From the NCBI RefSeq assembly GCF_023218175.1, contig NZ_JALPTH010000024.1:1-64000 (forward strand): 64,000 nt of DNA, written 5' to 3'. This stretch comes from Streptomyces lichenis (GTDB lineage Bacteria > Actinomycetota > Actinomycetes > Streptomycetales > Streptomycetaceae). Positions within the stretch are counted from its first letter, which is position 1; each line of letters begins with the position of its first letter. Positions 1 through 12,179 of this stretch are shown here, one piece after another. The notes under the pieces were generated by a model, which searched no databases, was not told where the DNA came from, and was given only the letters and a program-made list of their open reading frames with translations. Both the position numbers and the translations under genes were made by a program.

Positions 1-1
1 G

Positions 2-76
2 CTCAACCAGTGGATGCTGCGGGCCCTCACCGCCGAGTCCGCCGACGAAGTCTTCGCCGAGGCCGGGGAGCAGTAG
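2..76 (+). CDS. C-terminal 24 residues of an unidentified protein (partial)
   Basis: An open frame runs in from the left edge and stops at TAG (74-76). The visible end, LNQWMLRALTAESADE and eight more residues, is acidic and helical-looking and has no motif I can assign. A stable hairpin lies just after the stop, which supports this being a true gene end. Function unknown. Confidence 0.6.
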   Translation, partial: LNQWMLRALTAESADEVFAEAGEQ

Positions 77-87
77 CGGCGGCGTCC

Positions 88-116
88 GGGGGCTTGCGTG
101 CATCACGCGAGCCCCC
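88..116. terminator. Hairpin terminator between convergent genes
   Basis: The arms 88-99 and 105-116 pair over 12 bp with a single T-G wobble around a 5-nt loop. It sits between the stop of the leftmost gene (76) and the stop of the minus-strand lipoprotein gene (134), so it can serve both strands. Confidence 0.7.
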
Positions 117-133
117 AGACGGGCAGGGCTCTC

Positions 134-976
134 TCACCCCCCGCACTGCGCCAGCATGGCCTTCTTGTCGGCCGGGGTGACCGGCAGTTCGTACTTCACG
201 GCCACCTGGGCGAAGCGGACCGCGTAGGCGCAGCGGATCGGCTTGCTGGGCGGGAGCCAGGAGGCGGGGCCGGAGTCGCGCTTGGCGGAGTTGGTGGAGC
301 CGTCGACCGGGAGGAGGTTGAGGGTGTCGTTGGCGAGTTGGCGGCGTTTGGCCTCGGGCCAGCGGGCGGCGCCCATCTGCCAGCCGTAGGAGAGCGGGAC
401 GACGTGGTCTATCTGGACCTCTGCCGCGTCGGCCTTCTTCCAGGCGATGTCCTTGCCGGTGTAGGGGTCGGCCAGGGTCAGGGACATGACCACGCAGTCG
501 GACCCGGACCGGAATCTGACCTTCTGGCCGTCGCGCTTGAGCAGGTCGTTACGGGTGTCGCAGCCGTTGCGGGCCAGCGGCACCCCGTCGGCGGTGTCCA
601 GCCAGGCGTGGCCGAACTTGTCGCGGTCGTAGCCGGTCTTGGGGCCCCGGCCCTTGACGGCGACCTTGTCGATGACCGCCCGGGCCTTCGCCTGCTGGGC
701 CGCCGAGGTGAGGGCGGCGAGGCCGGGACGGGTGCCGTCCGGGTTGTCCAGCGGGCTCACCGACCGGCCGTCACCGGGGACACCCGGGGCGGCGGAGGGG
801 TCGCCCGGAGTGTCGATCTCGGGCAGCGTCTCGCACCCGGCGAGCAGGACCATGGCGGTGGTGGCGGCGGCGAGGGCCGCGGCGGACAGGGCACCGCGCC
901 TCGGGCCACCTCGCACCGCGGCGGGCAGGACCGGCCGCTCCGGGCCGCTGTGAACCGTCGTCATGAGCATGGGCAT
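134..976 (-). CDS. Secreted HNH-endonuclease-like lipoprotein (DUF1524/GmrSD C-terminal type)
   Basis: A 280-residue protein with an N-terminal lipoprotein signal: a basic stretch around residues 22-27, a hydrophobic core at 30-46, and a lipobox LLAGC with Cys48, followed by a short Pro/Asp-rich linker. The C-terminal half carries the HNH-type core: IDHVVPLSYGW, then NDTLNLLPVDGSTNSAKRD, then the WLPP motif. Four further cysteines are present after the lipobox Cys. This pattern matches the DUF1524 HNH family common in actinobacterial secreted proteins, thought to be nucleases. It is probably a lipid-anchored extracellular nuclease. Three in-frame ATGs (974-976, 968-970, 962-964) lie close together without a clear ribosome binding site, so the start is uncertain by up to four residues. 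Confidence 0.8.
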   Translation of the reverse strand: MPMLMTTVHSGPERPVLPAAVRGGPRRGALSAAALAAATTAMVLLAGCETLPEIDTPGDPSAAPGVPGDGRSVSPLDNPDGTRPGLAALTSAAQQAKARAVIDKVAVKGRGPKTGYDRDKFGHAWLDTADGVPLARNGCDTRNDLLKRDGQKVRFRSGSDCVVMSLTLADPYTGKDIAWKKADAAEVQIDHVVPLSYGWQMGAARWPEAKRRQLANDTLNLLPVDGSTNSAKRDSGPASWLPPSKPIRCAYAVRFAQVAVKYELPVTPADKKAMLAQCGG

Positions 977-1116
977 GCCCGCGATATCAGGGCTTCATGT
1001 CCGGCTCGGACGGGATCGTCGGCCATCGGGAGGAGACGGGTGCCGTACCGGAGTCGCACAGCGCTCGGGCCGGAGGAGGACGACCGCGGGCCGCCCCGCT
1101 GCCTAGCCTCGCGGCT

Positions 1117-2277
1117 ATGAATCGATCGCGTTCACTGCCTCGTGGCGCCACAGCCGCACTGCTCGGCCTGTCCCTCGTCCTGATCGGCTCGGGTGCGACC
1201 CACGCCGCCACCGCCCCGGTCGCCGCCGACTCCGCCCGGGTACGACTGCAACTCCCGGCGCCCACCGGGCGGTACGCGGTCGGACGGGACACCCTGCACC
1301 TGGTCGACCGCAGCCGTGCCGACCCGTGGGTCCCCCAGGCGGGGGCGCGGGAGCTGATGGTGTCGATGTACTACCCCGCCCGGCCCGGCGGCGGCCGGAC
1401 GGCCCCCTATATGACCAGGGGCGAGGCCGGGGCCTTCCTCGAAAGCCGGGGGCTGGGCGACGCGGTGTCCGCCACCACGCTCAGCAGGACCCGCACCAAT
1501 GCCCGCCCCGGCGCCTCGCCCGTGCGCGGCAGGCACCCGCTGGTGGTGCTGTCGCCGGGGTTCAGCGTCCACCGCTCCACTCTGACCCTGCTCGCCGAGG
1601 AACTGGCCGGCCAGGGGTATGTCGTCGCCTCCGTGGACCACGCCTACGAGTCCGTCGGCACGGCCTTCCCGGGCGGGCGCCTGCTCGATTGCGCGGCCTG
1701 CGAGCAGACCCAGCCCGGCGGGTACGGCGTCGTCCCTCCGGGCCGGGCGCGGGACGTCTCCTTCCTGCTGGACCGGCTGCTCGCCGACCGCCACCCGGCC
1801 TGGCGCCACGCCCGCATGATCGACCGGGACCGGATCGGTATGGCCGGCCACTCCATCGGCGGCGCCTCCGCCATGTCCACCATGGTCCGTGACCAGCGCG
1901 TCCGCGCCGGGGCGAACCTCGACGGCTCGTTCATGGAGCCCGTACCGGCCGAGGGGCTGGGCGGCCGTCCGTTCCTGCTGTTCGGCACCGGCGAGGACGA
2001 CAGCACCTGGGCCCGCGACTGGCCGCTGCTGGACGGCTGGAAGCGCTGGATCAGCGTCACCGGGTCGGGCCACTTCACCTTCACCGACATCCCGGTCCTG
2101 GGTGACCAGTTGGGACTGCTCACCCCGGACGAGCCCCTGTCGGGCACCCGCTCGCAGGAGATCACGCGCGCCTATGTCACGGCCTTCTTCGACCAGCATC
2201 TGAAGGGGCTGGACCGGAAGCTGCTGGACGGTCCGTCCGCCCGGCACCCGGAGGTGGTCTTCCGGCGCCAGGGCTGA
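1117..2277 (+). CDS. Secreted alpha/beta-hydrolase of the PAF-acetylhydrolase/lipase type
   Basis: A 386-residue protein from the ATG at 1117. The reading frame is open for 40 codons upstream, but only this start places a signal peptide at the N-terminus (basic MNRSRSLPR, then a hydrophobic stretch ending at AATAPVAA). The body has the platelet-activating-factor acetylhydrolase II/chlorophyllase-like layout: MVSMYYPA, LVVLSPGFSVHRSTLTLLA (oxyanion-hole region), nucleophile elbow GHSIGGAS, a candidate Asp in ANLDGSF and a candidate His in GSGHFTFTD. It is probably an exported carboxylesterase or lipase; the substrate cannot be told from sequence. It stands alone, with a converging MFS gene downstream. 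Confidence 0.8.
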   Translation: MNRSRSLPRGATAALLGLSLVLIGSGATHAATAPVAADSARVRLQLPAPTGRYAVGRDTLHLVDRSRADPWVPQAGARELMVSMYYPARPGGGRTAPYMTRGEAGAFLESRGLGDAVSATTLSRTRTNARPGASPVRGRHPLVVLSPGFSVHRSTLTLLAEELAGQGYVVASVDHAYESVGTAFPGGRLLDCAACEQTQPGGYGVVPPGRARDVSFLLDRLLADRHPAWRHARMIDRDRIGMAGHSIGGASAMSTMVRDQRVRAGANLDGSFMEPVPAEGLGGRPFLLFGTGEDDSTWARDWPLLDGWKRWISVTGSGHFTFTDIPVLGDQLGLLTPDEPLSGTRSQEITRAYVTAFFDQHLKGLDRKLLDGPSARHPEVVFRRQG

Positions 2278-2310
2278 CAGGGCCCCTGTCGGCGGCCTAC
2301 GGCTCGCGGC

Positions 2311-3765
2311 CTACGCCCTGCCGGGTCGCTCGCGGCGCGTTGCGGAAGCGGCGACCAGCAGGGCGGCGGCCGACAGCGCGGCCGCGACCGCGAAGACGGT
2401 GCGGGTCCCGGCGGCCACGTCGGCGGGCGGCGCGGTGGCGAGGTCGCCGGTGCCCACCGCGTAGGCGAAGACCGCGCCCATCACCGACGTACCGGTGACC
2501 AGGCCGAGGTTGCGGGAGAGGCCCAGCACCCCGGAGACCGTGCCGCGTTGGTCGGAGTCGACGTCGGCCATCACGCCCGCGTTGTTGGCGGTCTGGAAGA
2601 GGGCGTACCCGGCGGTGGTGGCGGCCAGCGGGGCGAGGTAGCCCGGGACGCCGGAGCTGGCGGGCAGTACGGCGAGGGCCGCGCAGCCGGTGGCCATGAC
2701 GGCCAGCCCCAGCCGGGTCATGGCGGGTGCGCCGAGGCGGTCCACCAGGCGGCCGGCGGGTATGCCGGTGAGGGCGGCGACCGCCGGCCCGGTGGACATG
2801 GCCGGCCCGGACACGGCGGCGGACAGCCCGAGCGCGCCGGAGAGGTGGAAGGGGCCGACGACCAGGGTGGTCATCATCACCGTGGACACCAGGGCGCTGG
2901 TGGTGAGCCCGGCGCCCAGCCCGGGGCGGCGCAGCAGCGCGGGCCGGAGCAGCGGCGCGGCCGTCCGGGCCTCGATCCGTACGAAGAGCAGCGCGCCGAG
3001 CGCGGCGGCGGTGAGCAGGGCGAGGTTCAGGGTGGTGGACGGGCCGCCGCCGAGGGTCATGGCCAGTGCGTACGCGGTGAGGGTGGCGGCGAGCACGGCG
3101 GTGCCGGCGTGGTCGAAGCGGATGGTGGAGGCGGTGGTGGGGTGGGGGTGGTCGGCGGGCAGCTGGCGGCGGACGATGGCCCAGGTGGCGGCGGCCAGCG
3201 GCACGTTGAGCAGGAACACGGCCCGCCAGCCGAGGCCGGTGACCAGCAGGCCGCCGAGGGAGGGGCCGAGGGCGGTGCCGACGGCGGAGACGGTGCCGAG
3301 CAGGCCCATCGCACTGCCGGTGCGCTCCTTCGGTACGGTCCCGCCGACGAGGGCCATGGTCAGCGCCATCATCACGGCGGCGCCCACGCCCTGCGCCACC
3401 CGGGCCGCGACCAGCGCCCACAGCCCGGGCGCCAGCCCGCACAGCAGCGAGGCGCCGGTGAACACCGCGAGCCCGCCCAGCATCAGCCGGCGCCGCCCGA
3501 CCAGGTCACCGAGCCGCCCGGCGGCGACCAGCAGCGAGGTGACGGCGAGCAGATAGCCGAGGACCACCCACTGCACCGCCGGGAAGGAGGCGCCGAAGGC
3601 CTCCGCCAGGGTGGGCAGGGCGACCTGGGCCACGCTGGTCCCGAGCGAGGACAGCAGCATGGCCCCGGCCAGCCCCGCCAGCGCCCAGCGCACCGAGCCC
3701 GGAGGGGCGTGTGGCCCGGAGGCGGCTGCGGAGCCGGTCGGGCCGGTGGGCGACGAGACGGACAT
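2311..3765 (-). CDS. MFS drug-efflux-type transporter (DHA2/EmrB-QacA family)
   Basis: A 484-residue, highly hydrophobic protein with the size and about 14 predicted membrane segments usual for DHA2 proton-drug antiporters. Motif A is visible as GRLGDLVGRRR in the loop after the second helix, and the antiporter motif C as GTVSAVGTALGPSLGG in the fifth helix. It should export small molecules across the cytoplasmic membrane using the proton gradient; the substrate is unknown. The gene has no adjacent dedicated regulator. Its stop is only about 35 nt from the stop of the converging hydrolase gene. Confidence 0.85.
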   Translation of the reverse strand: MSVSSPTGPTGSAAASGPHAPPGSVRWALAGLAGAMLLSSLGTSVAQVALPTLAEAFGASFPAVQWVVLGYLLAVTSLLVAAGRLGDLVGRRRLMLGGLAVFTGASLLCGLAPGLWALVAARVAQGVGAAVMMALTMALVGGTVPKERTGSAMGLLGTVSAVGTALGPSLGGLLVTGLGWRAVFLLNVPLAAATWAIVRRQLPADHPHPTTASTIRFDHAGTAVLAATLTAYALAMTLGGGPSTTLNLALLTAAALGALLFVRIEARTAAPLLRPALLRRPGLGAGLTTSALVSTVMMTTLVVGPFHLSGALGLSAAVSGPAMSTGPAVAALTGIPAGRLVDRLGAPAMTRLGLAVMATGCAALAVLPASSGVPGYLAPLAATTAGYALFQTANNAGVMADVDSDQRGTVSGVLGLSRNLGLVTGTSVMGAVFAYAVGTGDLATAPPADVAAGTRTVFAVAAALSAAALLVAASATRRERPGRA

Positions 3766-4004
3766 GGGTCCCCCTGCGGGTGGGGCGGCCCGTTCGCTCC
3801 CCCGGATGCGCGGCGCGGAATGCGGGACACGGGCCGCGGAACGGTCGGAGTCGGGAGCAGCGTGCGGCGCGGGATGCCGTTACGGCAAGGAAGCTTGCCA
3901 GGTCGGCAAGCCGGGCGCCCGGGGGCTTCACTCCCCCGCGCCCGGGCAGGAGCACCGCACGGCCGGGGCGGGACCGGCCGCACCCTCGGCCCGGGAGGCG
4001 GAGC

Positions 4005-4373
4005 ATGACCCTGGAACATCCGGCGGAGCGCGGCGGCAGCAGACGCGGCCCCTTCGAGCACCTGGCCGAGAAGGCCTCCAACTTCACCAGCAGCCCGGCC
4101 TTCTTCGGGGTCTGCCTGCTCCTGGTGGGCATCGTCATCGGGGTGCACATCGCCAAGGCACCGCTCACCTGGATGCTGCTCGCCGGTGAGTCGATGACGG
4201 CGGTCACCCTGCTGCTGCTCGCCCTGCTGAAGAACAGCGAACGCCGCGCCGAGCACGCGGTGCAGCAGAAACTGGACGCCATCGCGGCCGCCCTCCTGGA
4301 GGCCCAGCAGGGCGAGTCCGGCCCGGCCCGGGACAAGCTGCGCACGGCGATAGGGGTCGAGGAGCAGACCTAG
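4005..4373 (+). CDS. Low-affinity iron permease family small membrane protein
   Basis: A 122-residue protein starting at ATG 4005, which is preceded by the strong ribosome binding site GGGAGG (3993-3998). The frame is open further upstream but without such a site. An N-terminal FEHLAEKASNFTSSPAFF segment leads into two hydrophobic helices (about residues 31-52 and 60-82) and a charged tail beginning LKNSERRAEHAVQ. This arrangement resembles the low-affinity iron permease family (PF04120), which in bacteria is usually annotated by similarity only. A role in iron transport is not shown. It lies upstream of the sigma-factor gene in the same direction, about 190 nt away. Confidence 0.65.
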   Translation: MTLEHPAERGGSRRGPFEHLAEKASNFTSSPAFFGVCLLLVGIVIGVHIAKAPLTWMLLAGESMTAVTLLLLALLKNSERRAEHAVQQKLDAIAAALLEAQQGESGPARDKLRTAIGVEEQT

Positions 4374-4562
4374 GTCAGCCCGGCAGAGCACGCAGACCGG
4401 CGGACGGTGGGCGGGTCCGGTCTGGTCGGGTGGGAGGGGAGGGGCGTACGGTGAGCGCGCCCGGAGGGCCGCCGTCCGGCTCCGGGTGCCGTCGGGATGT
4501 GGCGGGGGTCGGACGCGGGCGGCGGCTTTCCGATGGACGAGCGCCCTGGACGAGGTCCGCAG

Positions 4563-6281
4563 ATGACCGGCATACACGCGCGGCACCCCGGCCGCATCGA
4601 CCCGGCGGTGCCCGCCGACGGGCGGTCCGACGCCGAACTCGGCGGCGAGGTGCGGCGGGCGGGGGACGAGGCGGCGCTCGCCGAGCTGTACCGGCGCCAC
4701 CATCCGGCCGCCCTGGCTTACGCCCGTACCTTCGCCCGCGATCCGCACACCGCCGAGGACCTGGCCTCGGAGGCGTTCGCCCGGGTGCTGCGGGCGGTAC
4801 GGTCCGGCGCGGGGCCCGAGACCGCCTGGCGGCCGTACCTGCTGACGGTGGTGCGGCACACCGCCGGGGAGTGGGCCGCCACCGCCCGGCGGACCGAGCT
4901 GAGCGAGGACTTCGAGCAGTGGCTGGACGAGCGGGTCGCCGCCGATCCGGCCGCCGGGGGCGTGGAGTACGCGGGTGGCGAGGAGCGGATGGTCGCGCTG
5001 GAGGAGCGCAGCATGGTGGTCCGCGGTTTCCGCGCGCTGCCCGAGCGCTGGCAGGCGGCCCTGTGGCACAGCGTGGTGGAGGGCGAGTCGGCCGAGCGGA
5101 TCGGGGTGCTGCTGGGGGTGAGCCCCAGCGGGGTCACCTCGCTCACCGCCCGGGCCCGGGAGGGGCTGCGCGAGGCGTACTTGCGCGCGCACGCCGAGAG
5201 CGGCAGCCGGAGCGAGGAGTGCCGGCGCCATGGTCCGCTGCTGGCCGCCGCGGTCCGTCGCGGTGGACGGCGGTGGGACCGGCGGCTGCGCCGGCATCTG
5301 GACGGGTGCGGGGACTGCCGGCACGCGATGGTGGAACTGGCGGACCTGGACCGGCGGTTGGGTGCGGTGCTGCCGGTGGGGCTGCTGGTGTGGGGTGGAC
5401 ACACGTATGTCAGTGGGCAGTTGGGGGCGGTTGCGGGGGTCGGGGGCGGGAGTGGGGCGGTCGCGGGAGTCGGGTCCGGGGGTGGGGCGGCTGGGGCCGG
5501 GTCCGGGGCCGGGGGTGGTGCAGCGGTGGCGGGCGGGAAGGTTGTCGCGGTGGGGGCCGCGGTGGTCGCCACTTCGGCGCTGGTGGTCGGGGGGCTGCTG
5601 CTGCCGGATGGGGAGGAGGGGGAGAGGAGGCGGGAGGGGGCTTCGGTGGTGGGGCCGGTGCTGAGTGGCGTACCGGTGCGGTCGCCGGAGGCCGCCACGC
5701 CGGAGGTGTCCGAGACTCCCAGCCCGCGGGCGACGAGTGCCGAGCCCTCGCCACGGGTGAGTGCGACAGCGTCCGCCTCGCCGTCCGCCTCGCCGTCGCC
5801 GTCCGAGTGGCTGCCGAAGGCGGAGGACCGCACCCGGCTGCGGCTCGCGGCCACCGACCGGTGCATGGAGATCCCGGGCGGGAGCGCCGCCGTTGGGGTC
5901 CAGGTCCGGGAGGCGGCCTGCGACGGGAGTCGCCGGCAGGTGTGGGAGCTGCTGCGGCCGGGGGATGACGGGCGGGTGCAGATCCGCAACGGCGGGACGG
6001 GCCGATGCCTGGCCAACCAGGGGACGGAGGCGGACGACGCCCCGGTCGTGCAGGCCGGCTGCGATCCGTCCGACTCCCGCCAGTTGTGGACGATGTACGC
6101 GCCGGCGGGTACGGGCGAGGCGCGGTTCATCCAGGAGGGTGACCGGATGTATCTGGGGCTGAACGACTGGTGGAACGCCGCCGAGGGGAAGGCGCACACC
6201 GCCGATATCGGCACCAACCGCCATTACTACGGGTCTTCTTCGTTCGGGTTCCGGTATGACGGGGCGTTGTTCGACGGCTGA
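4563..6281 (+). CDS. ECF sigma factor fused to zinc finger, membrane helix and extracellular ricin-type lectin
   Basis: A 572-residue multidomain protein. Residues about 25-110 are sigma region 2 (RRHHPAALAYARTFARD, AEDLASEAFARV) and 150-205 are region 4 (RALPERWQAALWH, then the helix-turn-helix IGVLLGVSPSGVTSL). Residues 218-260 carry an anti-sigma-like zinc finger, H245-x3-C249-x2-C252. A Gly/Ala-rich linker leads to one clear membrane helix (326-347), a Ser/Pro/Thr spacer, and a ricin B-like lectin (420-572) with LRLAATDRCMEI and GGTGRCLANQG repeats. So a transcription factor is tethered in the membrane with a likely carbohydrate-sensing outer domain, as described for some actinobacterial ECF groups with C-terminal extensions. 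I chose the ATG at 4563 (GAGG upstream); ATG codons at 4533 and 4497 are alternatives. Confidence 0.8.
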   Translation: MTGIHARHPGRIDPAVPADGRSDAELGGEVRRAGDEAALAELYRRHHPAALAYARTFARDPHTAEDLASEAFARVLRAVRSGAGPETAWRPYLLTVVRHTAGEWAATARRTELSEDFEQWLDERVAADPAAGGVEYAGGEERMVALEERSMVVRGFRALPERWQAALWHSVVEGESAERIGVLLGVSPSGVTSLTARAREGLREAYLRAHAESGSRSEECRRHGPLLAAAVRRGGRRWDRRLRRHLDGCGDCRHAMVELADLDRRLGAVLPVGLLVWGGHTYVSGQLGAVAGVGGGSGAVAGVGSGGGAAGAGSGAGGGAAVAGGKVVAVGAAVVATSALVVGGLLLPDGEEGERRREGASVVGPVLSGVPVRSPEAATPEVSETPSPRATSAEPSPRVSATASASPSASPSPSEWLPKAEDRTRLRLAATDRCMEIPGGSAAVGVQVREAACDGSRRQVWELLRPGDDGRVQIRNGGTGRCLANQGTEADDAPVVQAGCDPSDSRQLWTMYAPAGTGEARFIQEGDRMYLGLNDWWNAAEGKAHTADIGTNRHYYGSSSFGFRYDGALFDG

Positions 6282-6399
6282 GACGGCTGAAACGGCGCAC
6301 TTCGGCGGCTTCGGCAAAGGGTTGGTAAAGGGGCGGGACGGGGGTGGGCGGGGGGACTCCCCACCCCCGTAACGCCCCACCGATCCCGAAGGACCCCCC

Positions 6400-7806
6400 A
6401 TGCACAAGCGCGCCCGTACGGGTCTCGCCGCCGCGGCGGCCACCACCGCCGTACTCGCCGCCGGCGTCACGGCCGCACCCGCCGCCCAGGCCGCCGAGGA
6501 CGGCCCGGCCCCGGTCAGGAACCGGGTGCTGGTGGTCATAGCGGAGTTCAAGGACGCCCAGCACGTCGACACGGAGGCGCTCCGGCAGGACGCCGCGAAG
6601 GAGTACTTCGACGGGCCGCAGTCGATCGCCGGCTACTACACCAAGGTGTCCCAGGGCGCCTTCACCTATGTTCCGGCCGCGGAGGAGAAGGTCGTCGGGC
6701 CGTACACGCTGGATCTGCCGCAGAAGCCGTGCGACGCCGGGGCGGTCAACAAGGCCGCCCGGGAGGCCGCGGCGGCGGCCGGGTACGTCGAGAAGGAGGA
6801 CTACGACTCCATCTCGGTCCTCCAGCCCGGTGAGGGCAGCGAGTGCGGCTGGCTCGGGCTCGGCTCCATGCCCGGCCCCAACACCTGGCTCCAGGTCGGC
6901 AAGGGCAAGATCGGCAAGACGGCCATGGTCCACGAGTTCGGCCACAACCAGGGCTTCAACCACCACAAGCGCGACGAGTGCCCGGGCGGCGACCTCAGCC
7001 GCTGCACCACCGCGGAGGGGCACAGCGGCCGGACCCCGATGGGCGGGGGCGGCACCGGCGTCGGCTTCGTCGCCCCGGAGCTGATCGGCAAGGGCTGGCT
7101 GCCCGGCGGCCAGGCCGTCACCGTGACGAAGTCCGCCACCTTCACGCTCAAGCCGCTGTACGGCGGTGCGGCGGGCGGGGTCCGGGCGCTGGACATCCCG
7201 CTGGGCGACGGCGGCAAGGACCGGCTGGTGGTGGAGTACCGGACCGAGGACCCGACCTACACCGATGACGACGAGGGGAACCTGGACGCGGAGGTGGAGG
7301 GGGTGCACGCCTATCTGGTGCCGGAGGGCGACTACAACAACTCCCGGCTGCTCGACCCGACGCCCGGGGAGGGCAAGGGCGACGCGGAGGCGATCACCTC
7401 GCTGACGGACGCGGCGAACAAGGTGGGGGTGAAGGTGGTGAAGTCCGGCGGCGGCTCGGCCACGGTGTCGGTGAGCCTCGGCGGGGTGCCCGCGCCCGCG
7501 GCGGACGAGTCCTCCGTCAAGCCGCAGGGCACCGACACACCTGCCCCGCAGCCGGTGAAGGGGACCGGCGGGCCCGCCACGGAGCACGGTGACGAGTCCG
7601 ACGCGGCCGCCGCGCCCGGCAGCTCCTCCGCCTCCCCGGCCCCCGCCGACCACACGGAGATGGGCGGCAGCGGGAAGAAGGACCTGGCGGCCACGGGCGG
7701 CAGCTCGGCGACGCCGGTGATCGCGGGCGTCGGCGCCCTGCTGGCTGCGGCGGGCGCGCTGTGCCTGTTCGCCATGCGCCGCCGCGGTGGACGCCGGCGC
7801 GCCTGA
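6400..7806 (+). CDS. Secreted metalloprotease with LAxTG sortase anchor
   Basis: A 468-residue protein with a signal peptide (about residues 1-32, ending AAQAA). The catalytic zinc motif HEFGHNQGFNH is at 178-188 (His178, Glu179, His182, Gly185, His188), the long HExxHxxGxxH metzincin form, most like the M11/gametolysin-type bacterial peptidases. A Ser/Pro/Ala-rich spacer follows, then the sorting signal LAATG (429-433), a hydrophobic helix and an Arg-rich tail. Streptomyces class E sortases recognise LAxTG, so it is expected to be covalently attached to the cell wall. The ribosome binding site AAGGA lies about 8 nt before the ATG. No sortase gene is visible in the window. The next gene, converging on this one, encodes a protease inhibitor of a different (serine-protease) class. 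Confidence 0.85.
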   Translation: MHKRARTGLAAAAATTAVLAAGVTAAPAAQAAEDGPAPVRNRVLVVIAEFKDAQHVDTEALRQDAAKEYFDGPQSIAGYYTKVSQGAFTYVPAAEEKVVGPYTLDLPQKPCDAGAVNKAAREAAAAAGYVEKEDYDSISVLQPGEGSECGWLGLGSMPGPNTWLQVGKGKIGKTAMVHEFGHNQGFNHHKRDECPGGDLSRCTTAEGHSGRTPMGGGGTGVGFVAPELIGKGWLPGGQAVTVTKSATFTLKPLYGGAAGGVRALDIPLGDGGKDRLVVEYRTEDPTYTDDDEGNLDAEVEGVHAYLVPEGDYNNSRLLDPTPGEGKGDAEAITSLTDAANKVGVKVVKSGGGSATVSVSLGGVPAPAADESSVKPQGTDTPAPQPVKGTGGPATEHGDESDAAAAPGSSSASPAPADHTEMGGSGKKDLAATGGSSATPVIAGVGALLAAAGALCLFAMRRRGGRRRA

Positions 7807-7855
7807 GGCCGTCCGGGTACCGCCCGGCCCCGCGCCCCGGTACCCGGGCAGGGCG

Positions 7856-7895
7856 ACGGGGCCGGGGACTCTCCGCAGGGAGCCCCCGGCCCCGT
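7856..7895. terminator. Bidirectional hairpin terminator
   Basis: A perfect 12-bp stem (7856-7867 with 7884-7895) is extended by a further inner stem across 69-82. It lies between the convergent metalloprotease and subtilisin-inhibitor genes. Confidence 0.8.
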
Positions 7896-7908
7896 ACGGC
7901 CGGGGGCG

Positions 7909-8379
7909 TCAGAAGGTGGTCAGCGGGCCGAAGGCGCCTCGTACGCAGTCGTTGGAGAAGGAGCGGGCCTCGTCGACGCGCCGCCCCTGCCAGACCCCTT
8001 GCAGGGTGACGGTGACGGGGCGCAGGTCGAGGGTGCAGGAGGTGCCGGTGTCGTGGAGCCGGGAGAGCCGGCCGTCCGCCTCCTGGAGCGCGTCACAGGC
8101 GGCGGCAGGGCGCGGGTGGGTGCCGCCGGGGGCGTAGGCGCAGGTCAGGGTGACGGCTCGCTGGGGCGCGGCGGCCATGGCGGAGGGGCCGTCGTTGACG
8201 GTCAGGACCAGCGCGGAGGGCGCGTAGAGCGACCGGGTGGCCGGAGCCTGCTCCGGGGCCGTGGGGGCGTGGAGCGACCGGGTGGGCGGGGCCTGCTCCG
8301 GGGCGGCGGCGCCTGCCGTGGCGGCGGTGATGGCGACGAGGGTCAGTGCGCCGGCGACGGCGGTGATACGGGACTTCAC
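7909..8379 (-). CDS. Subtilisin inhibitor-like secreted protein (SSI family)
   Basis: A 156-residue protein from a GTG at 8377-8379, preceded by AGGAGG with about 11 nt spacing; the frame is open upstream but lacks such a site. A signal peptide precedes the mature SSI domain. The domain begins SLYAPSALVLTVNDG and keeps the four disulfide cysteines, the GVWQG motif and the C-terminal FSNDC. By recalled alignment with the S. albogriseolus inhibitor (reactive site Met-Val before the conserved DPV), the reactive-site segment here is SCTLDLRPV. That makes P1 probably Leu and P1' Asp, an unusual P1' residue. The pre-domain region holds a 15-residue tandem duplication. The protein should inhibit extracellular serine proteases. 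Confidence 0.92.
   Translation of the reverse strand: MKSRITAVAGALTLVAITAATAGAAAPEQAPPTRSLHAPTAPEQAPATRSLYAPSALVLTVNDGPSAMAAAPQRAVTLTCAYAPGGTHPRPAAACDALQEADGRLSRLHDTGTSCTLDLRPVTVTLQGVWQGRRVDEARSFSNDCVRGAFGPLTTF
8227..8316 (-). repeat. 45-bp tandem duplication in the inhibitor gene
   Basis: Two adjacent 45-bp copies (from 8227 and from 8272) encode APEQAPPTRSLHAPT followed by APEQAPATRSLYAPS. They lie between the signal peptide and the folded inhibitor domain, so the mature N-terminus is extended without disturbing the core. Confidence 0.85.
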
Positions 8380-8648
8380 GGGAACTCGTTCCTCCTGGCG
8401 TACGCGGTGGAGTCTGCCGCCGCCCATATGAGGCCGACAGGCATCGCCGAGTGTCCTCGCGCAGCGGTCCGCCCGTCCGCCGAATGCGGCCCGTACACCC
8501 CTGGGTCGGCATAAGTCATCCGGTCGGATTGTCGGATGAGCGGACAGTGGACGGGAGGCGACGAGAGGGGGCGGGGCGGCGGGCGGGGCCGGGGGACGTC
8601 CTCGGTGGGAGGAGCGGCCGGCCCGGCCCCGCATCCGTACCCGTACGG

Positions 8649-12179
<3,531 letters not shown>

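Noticed and set aside
997..1116. Upstream extension of the hydrolase gene
   Set aside because: The frame is open for 40 codons, but the signal peptide begins at 1117 and the extension is non-conserved-looking. It was not included.
3483..6572. 1,029-codon minus-strand ORF through the sigma-factor region
   Set aside because: It runs through several unrelated real genes on both strands, is Pro/Arg-rich, and has no recognisable domain.
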